Shown here piece after piece: positions 27,701 through 34,054 of a DNA stretch of 42,372 nt. The stretch covers positions 1 to 42,372 of the forward strand of contig AUXH01000095.1 of NCBI GenBank assembly GCA_000482145.1. Reading direction: 5' to 3'. Each line of letters begins with the position of its first letter. The stretch's first letter is position 1. This DNA is from Strigomonas culicis (taxonomy: Eukaryota > Euglenozoa > Kinetoplastea > Trypanosomatida > Trypanosomatidae). The notes under the pieces were generated by a model. The model was not told where the DNA came from, searched no databases, and was given only the letters and a program-made list of their open reading frames with translations. A program made the translations under genes and the position numbers.

Positions 27701-29298
27701 GCTTGGGTGCGCGCCTGTGTGCGGCGGAGCAGCCACAACAGCGGAAAGTCCATCGGGTAGCTCAATCGGCCATTCTCTAACACAACGGAGTAGTCCTTTT
27801 GAAGTGCCAAAAAAATACGCTGCGCGAGGTGCGCCAAGTTGTCTTCACTGAAGTCCACAAGACACGACTCGTAGGTGACATCGACAAAGAACTTCGTTTG
27901 GGTATAGAGGGAGGTGGTTTCGTCCAGCGTTCGGCAAATCTTGCGGATCGTCTGGCGGATGCTGCCTACGGTTTCCTCCTGCAGCAGCGGCATGCACAGA
28001 GCCCACAGGAGCGCGCAGCCGACCTGCAAGCAGTACGCGCGCTCGGATACATCTTCTATCATCCGCGCGGTGCCCATCGCCGACTCCACTTGGTGCAAAC
28101 ACGTTTTCATCTCCGCCACCATGCGCGCGTCGAGGTACGAGGTGTCGATCGCGTCCGACAGGTCCAGCAGCGCCTCCTCCTGGCACTTGACAATGATCTT
28201 GCCGTACATGCCAAACGTTTTGCACCGAGGGCTCGTGTGGGCGCACAGCTGTTCAGCTGCTGGAAGCGAAACGCGCGTCTCCTTCCCGGAAAAGGCTAAC
28301 GCCAGCACCACGTCGGCAAGGACCTCTTCGACGACCGCGGGCGAGACGGTGACGCTGTCGAGCGCGTTGGTCCGCGCCGCCCTCGTCTTGGGCCGCCCGT
28401 TGCTGGCGCTCGTCGTGTTCGCCGGCTCCGGGCCCTTCTCCAGCGCGGTGAGCTTCTCGTAGCTGGCCAGCAGCTCTCCCTTGACGCTTTCTGCCTCGAC
28501 ATGGCCACACAGCACGACTTGCGAGGCGTAGACTGCCTGAAAGACAGGGTGTTTGGCAAAGATGTTCTCGCCCTTGCTCCCCTTCGGGTTGTGCCCGTCG
28601 CGCTCCAACGTCATTGTGGCGGTGAAGCGCAGAATCTGCACGAGGAGACGGTCGTTCTCGAGGCGCGAGGCAAGCTCCAGGCACTGGTGGAGCTGGGTCA
28701 GCGCGTCCGCGTAGCGCCCCAGGCCGCGGAAGCAAACCGCGTAGCGGAAGAGCCACTGCACGCGTGTGTGGTCAAAATTGGTCGTCAGCAAACGCTCAAA
28801 AATAGAAGCGACGAAGCCGATTACATCCACAATTTCCTTGTGCTTCCCAGCCTCGTAAACCGGCGCGAGCACGGTCCACAGATGGTCCAGACCTAGCGCC
28901 AGCACCCAACCGTCGTTGGGGTACTCCGCGACCGCTACCGATATGCCATGCAGCACGCAAGTCGCACACGCCTGTCGCTCGCTCACCCACTCCTGCCCGC
29001 GGAGCGACGGGGACATGTCATGCAGCCGCACGGCGGCCTCGCAGTAAAAGCTCCGGGCCTGCAGCGACGGCGAGGCCACTTTGCCTTGCGAGAAGTGCGG
29101 GAGGCACTGATGGGCGACATCCCACAGCTCCTCTTTGATCGCTACCTCGCAGCAAAGCACAAACAACTCCACCGGAAAAGAAATGTTCTGTCCGCGAAGG
29201 TTAAGCTTGCGCATGTCATCATAGACCTCATTAATGGCATTCCTGGAGAGAAACGGGTTTTCTAAAGCTGCTCTAAGTTCATTGATCGTTGCCGACAT
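21799..29298 (-). CDS. CFAP46: CFAP46, central-pair C1d projection protein
   Basis: This 2499-residue protein has the length and layout of CFAP46. An N-terminal block (VELFVLCCEVAIKEELWDVA, about 42-61) resembles the family's conserved start. A long TPR-like helical solenoid follows to about residue 2000. Low-complexity inserts sit near 575-610 (Gly/Ala/Ser/Lys) and 1270-1310. The C-terminal region (about 2250-2440) has a CHAT/separase-like fold resembling that of animal CFAP46: 'LCLDTVFQALPIEHLP', 'VVDPFGD', 'ILFYVCGP' and 'VRGVHCVCMNTFPS'. The His and Cys of active CHAT proteases are absent, as in other CFAP46 proteins. CFAP46 is part of the C1d projection of the axonemal central pair and is needed for normal beating. 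The ATG start at 29298 is unambiguous. Confidence 0.87.
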   Translation of the reverse strand: MSATINELRAALENPFLSRNAINEVYDDMRKLNLRGQNISFPVELFVLCCEVAIKEELWDVAHQCLPHFSQGKVASPSLQARSFYCEAAVRLHDMSPSLRGQEWVSERQACATCVLHGISVAVAEYPNDGWVLALGLDHLWTVLAPVYEAGKHKEIVDVIGFVASIFERLLTTNFDHTRVQWLFRYAVCFRGLGRYADALTQLHQCLELASRLENDRLLVQILRFTATMTLERDGHNPKGSKGENIFAKHPVFQAVYASQVVLCGHVEAESVKGELLASYEKLTALEKGPEPANTTSASNGRPKTRAARTNALDSVTVSPAVVEEVLADVVLALAFSGKETRVSLPAAEQLCAHTSPRCKTFGMYGKIIVKCQEEALLDLSDAIDTSYLDARMVAEMKTCLHQVESAMGTARMIEDVSERAYCLQVGCALLWALCMPLLQEETVGSIRQTIRKICRTLDETTSLYTQTKFFVDVTYESCLVDFSEDNLAHLAQRIFLALQKDYSVVLENGRLSYPMDFPLLWLLRRTQARTQADSSHFSRPEEEALYNLEQSKVVSTASKRVLLIKAAFNKLPPLPLSIVPVGEAESAEPHASKGKQNTNAHKGGAKAGTASPASGATSVAVMVSSSLAELYVSLLRECMKDLTSSLLPIAKSTAKSLSELPAFVDERYKGILLAKAEGHQCLAEVLLAEQASAEEEAPPQKDAAATTILPHLLQAASIGHNLHGMGFPSLHVIVNATQTFMSVCRPLISSGRFVGLSAKFADMYEYVVGVGIHSLHESALMVELAVLYVLTLLFDYMRLKGDPVRRADGGALAYDDLVQYIMKFTRVDSSSALLKKAQEVCWEIIQRVPSPAAKSTLCLLYPTVCRLHNVSKMEPVPHPQEQLLFLLGKLLGPVTQEERAALVAKDALALLKEDPSVELCGRMVDLAVACRDERTAVDVCDIADFLYKNGKLGWGTLFVVSKKDVLSGTLNSGTAVPGRTAVVLSTADALFPKPRESDWMWYAHVLFTQATLLKDRIQGMDLASQHQLGLRIVQLTTNSAIAASHGAASTRTHQIAEALTLYYEVVDRLIRTSCEKTLLFPSLKMMLSRSIQGNFSFSLSNRNKDEQQERLLEIITTLGRWLLQSCPTVDSLKEGIKVVADLTKVLPTKFHSRFCVDEVTARSKLGFPVESSLRTAKSSSPQSEAMAWMALATVTEDQRQAQEAWRRAVVAVEAQPLTKATVLIHFASFCIQRSALSLVDVKKLLLSAVDAVTPQPTAAPGTRSRVPSAVAASTLQGSNRGRGTQGTLMRTTGGVAKERMGSLSEILCAIRAVYLLFSITGDAPARLAGGGGAGGEASVPHQHPLPTKRDCALLFLHYIECVWHCVDRQAREMECEAADDAAADSNKWYEAQALPQNTVQWLGYVVDLRLLRALSGNNEVHPAQNTEAMQEIYLSMIDYLLDHNMELFAFSVCQWTYLAAAQRYGESHFRTELVKQCVFMYSQKAACLCNAGRKGVELYGLPEPSLEYGALVEDGLAQVQPPSASANQANDGVHPRVFSGTLHDIVLRKARLYYYFGNTEKAERYAKALYRVCDRVEDVEGMGCCLLLMVKCRVLRCDNRKAMDMLQSDPTFFSSLSHTLFMELMLLRIDLQLVIHNKEAAASEVVALQAVIAHARCKGESGGNIRATLRMQQADQMEEMLHRHIGQRILEMSSLGALEHALPSHQEEAQAYLATSGSWRNRLLALQLSLLTDEAVNHTWMVSNGKTVAACSLMFSTLKARKTFLDSLLHDAQRDLDLFVPFFNGTVGNALTPSLLTELSYLLQLKADVLYAMQVVADCVLVGYRCMTMGDLNLPTTAAPQELTDKVLQYMRDPSEANNAQYETAQRQHEWVQPSVEITKEMINALEHYRIVYEEKDLVDASRFNIMELLLSSTEIVANGHHPSYIDARSALLRSEYQKQFELCVSLETTIGAHGEHGTYLVTALNEVWRNTAVMVPVALTSGAGAKAHNSKMPTQVVEEERLVTPYNHALCGNPLFIEKICRDVIRNAELRCCYHRAARLYFFLADLYVLWGRLQAAGAAVEHAQGADLMHLLFTTTSRCAVTTEEGSFARCFTERIRDHVELFDTDFTESLYQKWSQCSPMLSLFNTASEWSATPDQVDPTALDGVVLTFVAHTDRSAVFMSLRQPDGTVHVRRRELDISRLDAWQAEFKKYLHTQKELMLSSPPAAGAASKEERDDMRLRPEDLHERLEALESLLMPLIAEFAEYIKSASAKYSLYLCLDTVFQALPIEHLPCFASFHMVSREFTTALLLRKPNVKPTKYSNASLFVVDPFGDVTNAVESILGVDPKGKNGTVLTCTSGRYPIQSEYLSCCMEDVHNGSILFYVCGPLSSVVTYEMLVNVSLEHVQTAVLITDGVCDSAVRRTQKNQRVSTESDATEEPWLAALLLLVRGVHCVCMNTFPSSSSALLGTAKRAASGLGGGKNLMDSLYSTATKGKDTKCEWMTFFGFFSNAARKK

Positions 29299-29381
29299 CC
29301 TCGAGATGACGGAAGCGACGTAATATATCTGTGTGTGTGTGTGTATTATATGTATATATTACAAGAAAAATACTCAAGTTC

Positions 29382-29427
29382 CTTCAAAGTCAAGAAAAAG
29401 AAAAAAAATAGGGAGGGATGAGAGAGT
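29382..29427 (-). promoter_or_regulatory. Candidate trans-splice site for CFAP46
   Basis: A minus-strand pyrimidine tract (29427 down to 29391, including T8) is followed by an AG at 29383-29382, giving an 83-nt 5'UTR. Another AG nearby (29374-29373) is possible. Confidence 0.55.
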
Positions 29428-29767
29428 TGAACAAATCAATACAAAAATAAATAAATGTATAATCCACATAGACAGAGATAAATAGGCAAAGGACATGCGG
29501 ATTTATACGTTCAAACGGCACATTTAGTTAATGCTAAAAGTGAAGTAACAACCACGTAAGGAGAAGGCACGGCCAAAAAAAAAAAGAAACACACCCAACA
29601 TGGAGAATCGTTCCCACACGCAGACGCAGGCAAGTAGGTAGCCCCAGCCATATACACGTAGTGACGACAGTACGCATCAAACATGGTACAAGAACGGCGT
29701 ACAGAAAACAACAACACCATGAAACCAAAGTAGACTAGCATGGACACGGACGCCACTCAGCACAGCT

Positions 29768-29777
29768 CCCCCCCCCC
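29768..29777 (-). repeat. G10 homopolymer just after a stop codon
   Basis: Ten C's on the plus strand, G10 in the transcript, begin six bases after the stop of the helical hypothetical gene. Long G runs are otherwise absent from the spacers of this window. Confidence 0.9.
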
Positions 29778-29783
29778 ATAGGT

Positions 29784-30710
29784 CTACTCCTTTAGCATGC
29801 GTTCGACGCAAGCGTAGCGCAACGCGTCGAGAGAGGAATGCGTGTACCTGATGAACATGTCACTTGCGATCGAAGGAGCGACGCAGGCAACGAAGTTGTT
29901 GTACGACTCCTCGAAAAAGGCCGCCTTGGAGTCGTTGGACGCGTTAATCTCATTGTGGATATCCTGTGCCACGTTGAGGGCTTCTAGAAACTGCTCCATT
30001 TCGATGTGATGAGTGAACTGGTGCGCCCGCTTATGTGACTCCAGTTGCCGTATCTGCGCTGCCGACGGACTAAACGAGGTGCGAAACTTGAGGAGGTCGA
30101 GCCAGCCACGCACCGGCTCTTGGGCCGGCGCCTTCCCCGTGTCCTCTATGGCGCGTGCTAAATCAAACGCGGCGGCCTTCACAAAAGAGGGCCCGGGGAT
30201 CCCCTTATCCGCAAAGAGGAGAAGCGGCCGCGACATCAGATTCATATCTTCGCTTTCCGCATCCTCTAAAGTGGCGGACAGCTCACTGCGAAACGGGTTG
30301 CCTTGTTTTATTTGTGCCTTTAGTGCCTCAAAGTTCAGTGCGATCGAAATCAGCTTCTTGCTGGTATACCCAAACTCGGCCGTCTCCTTACTGGCCATCT
30401 GCTCCACCATCCCCTCCTGTGACGACACAATATTCGACACCTCCGAGTAGTAGTGCTGGGCCATGGCAATATCGTCAAACTCAGCTAGCATCGGCTTCGC
30501 CTCTTTCGCGTACGCATCCCGTTTCCGCTTTATTTCCCTGTCGAAAACGCGCATCTCTTTGTCATGGGCACGCTCCGCCTCGCTATGTCTGAGACGGGCT
30601 TGGGAAAGCTTCGCACGTGTTTCCTCATTGCGCGCTTTTTCAGCCGAGAGTGCATCCTCAGGACTCGAAAAGAAAAAAACAGATGCCAGTTTATCTTTAA
30701 AAGTAGACAT
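29784..30710 (-). CDS. Helical hypothetical protein
   Basis: This 308-residue protein is not recognised. It opens with a short amphipathic stretch (FKDKLASVFFF, about 4-14). A highly charged helix likely to form a coiled coil follows at about 19-75. Further predicted helices continue to the end, rich in Glu, Ala and His. No signal peptide, membrane helix or catalytic motif is visible. An amphipathic N-terminus followed by long helices is compatible with a BAR-like membrane-curvature module, but I see no diagnostic motif. The start is the ATG at 30710; upstream the frame opens only at a TTG, and a good splice acceptor lies 45 nt before the ATG. Confidence 0.8.
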   Translation of the reverse strand: MSTFKDKLASVFFFSSPEDALSAEKARNEETRAKLSQARLRHSEAERAHDKEMRVFDREIKRKRDAYAKEAKPMLAEFDDIAMAQHYYSEVSNIVSSQEGMVEQMASKETAEFGYTSKKLISIALNFEALKAQIKQGNPFRSELSATLEDAESEDMNLMSRPLLLFADKGIPGPSFVKAAAFDLARAIEDTGKAPAQEPVRGWLDLLKFRTSFSPSAAQIRQLESHKRAHQFTHHIEMEQFLEALNVAQDIHNEINASNDSKAAFFEESYNNFVACVAPSIASDMFIRYTHSSLDALRYACVERMLKE

Positions 30711-31041
30711 GGCGACGAAATAAAGACGGCAGAGAACGATATGTACACGTGTTTCCTGGTAATTCCAAAAGAGAGAAGTAAACAAAGCAACGAAAAAAAA
30801 AAGAAGAAGAGGAGGAAGACGGGAAGAGAGCAGTGAACGTAAACCGAAGATGCAAATCCATCAAACACACAGCACACATGAACGGCCTTGATGTTGAACG
30901 GACGCGTGAAGTATAATTAATAATAAAGCCGTCTCGTTTTGTGATACTCACAGACTCGAATGTGTTAAGTTAGCAATTATAATGGAATGTACACGCTATC
31001 AAGCGGAAAGAAACCAACAAGGAGCACAGAAGGAGGATGCA
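30711..31041 (-). other. Spacer between GRIP gene and helical protein
   Basis: This short AT-rich spacer holds the 3'UTR of the GRIP gene and the splice signals of the helical hypothetical gene. Two minus-strand pyrimidine tracts lie at 30764-30779 and 30792-30832. Confidence 0.7.
30756..30780 (-). promoter_or_regulatory. Trans-splice site for helical hypothetical gene
   Basis: The minus strand reads ACTTCTCTTTTGGAATTACC and then AG at 30757-30756, with a second, longer tract just upstream. The 5'UTR would be 45 nt. Confidence 0.7.
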
Positions 31042-32391
31042 TTACTTGGCCTGGAAAAAGGTTGGGTGCTTCCTGTACAGGGGCGATAGCTCATCGGGCT
31101 CAATGTGGAGCAGCATCGCAATCACCGGCAGCGTGTGCATAAAGACACTGATATCGCCGTATTTGGAAAAGAGGTTGAGTAGGATGGACCGCAAGTAGGC
31201 TACTTGTTGCCCATCGAGCGCATCGGCAGGGAGGATGGTGGTGGACGCCCCTTGTTTGAGCGTCATCAGCTCCTTCTTCACACTCCACAGCTCCTCCGTC
31301 ATGGAGACCAGCGCTTGACGTTTTTGGAAAATAATCTGCTTGGCCTCTTCCAGTGTTTGAGGGTTCTCGGTCTTTTTGGCGTCCTCGCTCGTGGAATGGT
31401 TGGGCGCGCGCTCCTTGCTCTTGAGCACCTGAACCTCCTTCATCAGCCGGTCCACCTTCTCCGCCAGTCCGAGCTTTTCCTTCTCCAGCTTCTGCTGCTG
31501 GTTGAGCAGCTCCTCGTAGGCCGCGCCGTCGCGCCGCGTGGCGCTCGCACTCGCGGCCGCGCTGTCCGCCTGCCGCAGCTGCAGCACCCGCAGCTGCTCC
31601 AGCGCCCGCGCGGCGCGCTCCTCGCCCTCCTCGCGCGTGAGCTGCAGCTCCTCCTCGTAGCGGCTCACCAGCCGCGTCAGCTCGTCGCTGTGCTGCGCGA
31701 GCAGCGTGCTCTCGCGCTCCATGAACTCGTCCCGCACGCGCTGCAGGTCCCGCTCCCGCTGCTCGTCCATGCGGTTCACCTGCTCCATGTTGGGCCCCTG
31801 CAGGAAGGAGGCCTGCTGCTTCTCGAGCGCCTGCCGGGCGCTCTCCGCCGCCTCCAGGCGCGCCGAGAGCGTCGCGAGCGCCTCGTCCCGCGTGCGGACG
31901 GCGACCTCGCTACTGTGGAGATCGCCCCGCAGCCGCTGCAGCTTGTCGGTCAGCTCGCTCACTTGCTCCTGCAGAGACTCGCAGTTCTTCGTCTGCAAGC
32001 GCAGCGTCATGGTCGTGCGCCGCTTATAGGTCTCGTACTCCTCCAAGGTGGAGCTTTTACCAAGATACTCCCAGGCACTCGTCGACACGCCTTCCAGCGC
32101 CGTGGCGTAGAGAGACGCCGTTTCCAGAGCGTGGCGCACTTCACGTTCGGCGAGCGCGGCAGGCACACCGGTCGTGCTCGTGGCAGTACCGACCAGCGCT
32201 TCCAGTTGAACACGTTTTTTTTCTGAGACGGTCAAGTCCTCGGTCAAGCTAACCACTCGCGCGCGCAGTTCATCCACGCCTATTTTGGCCTTTTCTTTCC
32301 ATTGTATTAGCTTCGCTTGTGACTGTGCGAGCTCTTCTGTCAAGAGCTTCACTTGGCTCTCGAGATCTGCGGTAGTGGAGCTCAACATCAT
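31042..32391 (-). CDS. GRIP-domain golgin
   Basis: This 449-residue protein is almost entirely coiled coil from about residue 9 to 385, rich in Glu, Gln, Leu, Arg and Ala. A C-terminal GRIP domain lies at about 393-445: 'QQVAYLRSILLNLF' with the conserved tyrosine at 399, followed by 'LPVIAMLLHIEPDEL'. In other eukaryotes GRIP domains bind Arl1-GTP and bring golgins to the trans-Golgi, where they tether vesicles. GRIP proteins of trypanosomatids are known trans-Golgi markers. Two consecutive ATGs open the gene (32391 and 32388). The acceptor AG lies only 18 nt upstream of the first, which fixes the start well. Confidence 0.9.
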   Translation of the reverse strand: MMLSSTTADLESQVKLLTEELAQSQAKLIQWKEKAKIGVDELRARVVSLTEDLTVSEKKRVQLEALVGTATSTTGVPAALAEREVRHALETASLYATALEGVSTSAWEYLGKSSTLEEYETYKRRTTMTLRLQTKNCESLQEQVSELTDKLQRLRGDLHSSEVAVRTRDEALATLSARLEAAESARQALEKQQASFLQGPNMEQVNRMDEQRERDLQRVRDEFMERESTLLAQHSDELTRLVSRYEEELQLTREEGEERAARALEQLRVLQLRQADSAAASASATRRDGAAYEELLNQQQKLEKEKLGLAEKVDRLMKEVQVLKSKERAPNHSTSEDAKKTENPQTLEEAKQIIFQKRQALVSMTEELWSVKKELMTLKQGASTTILPADALDGQQVAYLRSILLNLFSKYGDISVFMHTLPVIAMLLHIEPDELSPLYRKHPTFFQAK

Positions 32392-32409
32392 CAACTACGT
32401 TACTAGAGA

Positions 32410-32451
32410 CTGCAGGAGAGTTGAGTGAAGAAGAGAATAGAAGAACAAGAA
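32410..32451 (-). promoter_or_regulatory. Trans-splice site for GRIP gene
   Basis: A minus-strand C/T-rich tract runs to CTCCTGCAG, with the AG at 32411-32410. The 5'UTR would be 18 nt. Confidence 0.75.
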
Positions 32452-32544
32452 ACGTAAACAGATATGTAGGTTTCATCCAACACAACAAAGGATCACGCAA
32501 GCATGAACAACGATGAGCATAAAAAACGCAAAAAAAGAAAAAAA

Positions 32545-32571
32545 GTGTGTGCATGTAAGTGTGTGCATGTA

Positions 32572-32608
<37 letters not shown>
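32545..32608. repeat. (GT)n microsatellite with degenerate flank
   Basis: A pure GT run of about 36 bases (32573-32608) is preceded by imperfect repeats of GTGTGCATGTAA. It lies in the 3'UTR of the J-protein gene. Confidence 0.9.
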
Positions 32609-32613
<5 letters not shown>

Positions 32614-32840
32614 GGTTGATTAATCATCCGTAACCAAGGATCATAGAGAAAACAAAGTTTTACTGTGGACAATGTGAAGCAAATAGCGCCTGCACAAAAC
32701 GGCCAAACGCAGGGCGTCGTGGCTTTCCTCATCTGTTTTTTTCTACAAGAAAAAAAATAAGGACCATCGGAGTCGTATGTAGTATTCGCAACGTGTAGCT
32801 TTCCTATAGGTTCTGATGACGACGCCCTTCTTGTGGTGCT

Positions 32841-33572
32841 TTACTTGGGCGCCTCTGTCTCCGTGTCGCCGTACTTTTGGGCAACCATGTTTCTGGCCAA
32901 AGGCCCACCGGCCTGCCAGGGCGTGTACACCGCCGGGGCCTCGCGGCGCCGCTCCTCCACCACCTCACGGCGGACGTTGCCTTGGAGAACGCCAATTGTG
33001 TCCATCGTGTCACGTGTGTCGTTGTCCGTCTTCCACGGGTGCCACGATGTCCGGTCTTTGTTGCCCTTGTACTCTTTCAGCTGATCCGTCGTATAGCTCC
33101 ATCGGCCGGCCACAATGCGCTTCTGCGTCTGGTACGCATTGTACACGTAGTACCCTAGAAAAGACGAGACAACGACAAGGAACACGGCAAAGTCCATAAT
33201 CCCAAAGGAGCGGTACTCCTTCCTGTCAGCGGTTTGCCTATGAATGGTTCCCGTCAAGTCATCGTAGTTCATGCGCTTGAAGTTGACGTCCCCCTTCTGC
33301 TTAGCGCGATCCTTCCCCCTGTCGTGGCGGTGCGTCATCATGATGTTCTCCGCCTCCTTGAGCATGAGGAACTGCTCTGTCGTACCGCCGTGGTCCGGGT
33401 GGAACTTGAGTGCTAGCTTCTTGAATCGCTTCTTCACCTCCTTCTTGTTCCAGTCTTCGTCCAGCTGAAAGCCGAAAATGGTACACGCCTGCTGCAGTGT
33501 CATCAAGCCCCGGTCGCCGGACACACCGCCGTGATCTTCGTACGCTAAGCGGAGAATGCTGCGACGGAACAT
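32841..33572 (-). CDS. Membrane-anchored J-domain protein
   Basis: This 243-residue protein has a J-domain at about 24-80 with an intact HPD motif at 58-60 (KFHPDHGG), preceded by the basic helix KKRFKKLALK. One transmembrane helix follows at about 124-145, then a charged C-terminal tail of about 95 residues. J-domains stimulate the ATPase of Hsp70 partners. The N-terminus (MFRRSILRLAYEDHGG) is Arg-rich and amphipathic, so mitochondrial targeting is plausible but unproven. There is no Gly/Phe region or zinc finger, which makes it a class III J-protein. The start is the ATG at 33572; the frame runs 12 codons further only to a TTG. Confidence 0.88.
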   Translation of the reverse strand: MFRRSILRLAYEDHGGVSGDRGLMTLQQACTIFGFQLDEDWNKKEVKKRFKKLALKFHPDHGGTTEQFLMLKEAENIMMTHRHDRGKDRAKQKGDVNFKRMNYDDLTGTIHRQTADRKEYRSFGIMDFAVFLVVVSSFLGYYVYNAYQTQKRIVAGRWSYTTDQLKEYKGNKDRTSWHPWKTDNDTRDTMDTIGVLQGNVRREVVEERRREAPAVYTPWQAGGPLARNMVAQKYGDTETEAPK

Positions 33573-34054
33573 TGAGTTCTCTTGATTTATGTATCTACGT
33601 TCAAACAACCGCTCCCCAGAATGCTTCTGCTCCTATGGATGGGGAAGTAAAGAGAGGTAAAAACAAAAAAGAGAAGAATACACAAAGAAGGAGGGGAAAG
33701 ATAAGAATAAAAACGATCACCAGAAGAGAAATAACCACATAACAAACGTACAAAAGCGCCAGCGGAACGTCAGAGCAAAACAACAACAACAACAAACAAA
33801 TTAATAATAATAAAAGAAAGAAACAATATATGGTTGTTGTGCTGAAGTGCACTGGCATACAATTCTAATTATTTACATATCGAGTTGGGCTCATTAAGTT
33901 ACGGTCTGTATTACATTCGTCGCGTCGTCTTAATACATGTTGTGCGCCCTGCTTCATGCCTTCCATCTCGTTCTCTCCTTCTCAAAGTGATGATAGAGAG
34001 GGAGAGTGAGGGTGGGACATCAGAGGGATGCTGAGTTGGAGACGCACAGATGAA
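33573..34054 (-). other. Spacer between DNAI7 and J-protein genes
   Basis: This AT-rich spacer holds the DNAI7 3'UTR and the J-protein splice signals. It contains (CAA)n and (TAA)n short repeats at 33779-33812. No gene was found. Confidence 0.7.
33633..33700 (-). promoter_or_regulatory. Trans-splice site for J-protein gene
   Basis: A long minus-strand pyrimidine-rich stretch (33700 down to 33640) is followed by CATAG, with the AG at 33634-33633. The 5'UTR would be 60 nt. Confidence 0.65.

Larger units (their letters stand above)
29299..29783 (-). other. Spacer upstream of CFAP46
   Basis: This spacer holds a (TG)n run at about 29331-29344, AT repeats at 29345-29360, and CFAP46 splice signals. 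The C10 run near the far end is listed separately. No gene was found. Confidence 0.7.
32392..32840 (-). other. Spacer between J-protein and GRIP genes
   Basis: This spacer holds the J-protein 3'UTR, a (GT)n microsatellite and the GRIP splice signals. No gene was found. Confidence 0.7.

Noticed and set aside
31204..32226. Plus-strand open frame of 340 codons opposite the GRIP gene
   Set aside because: It is Leu/Arg/Gln-rich antisense of a coiled-coil gene, codon-aligned, with no recognisable domain.
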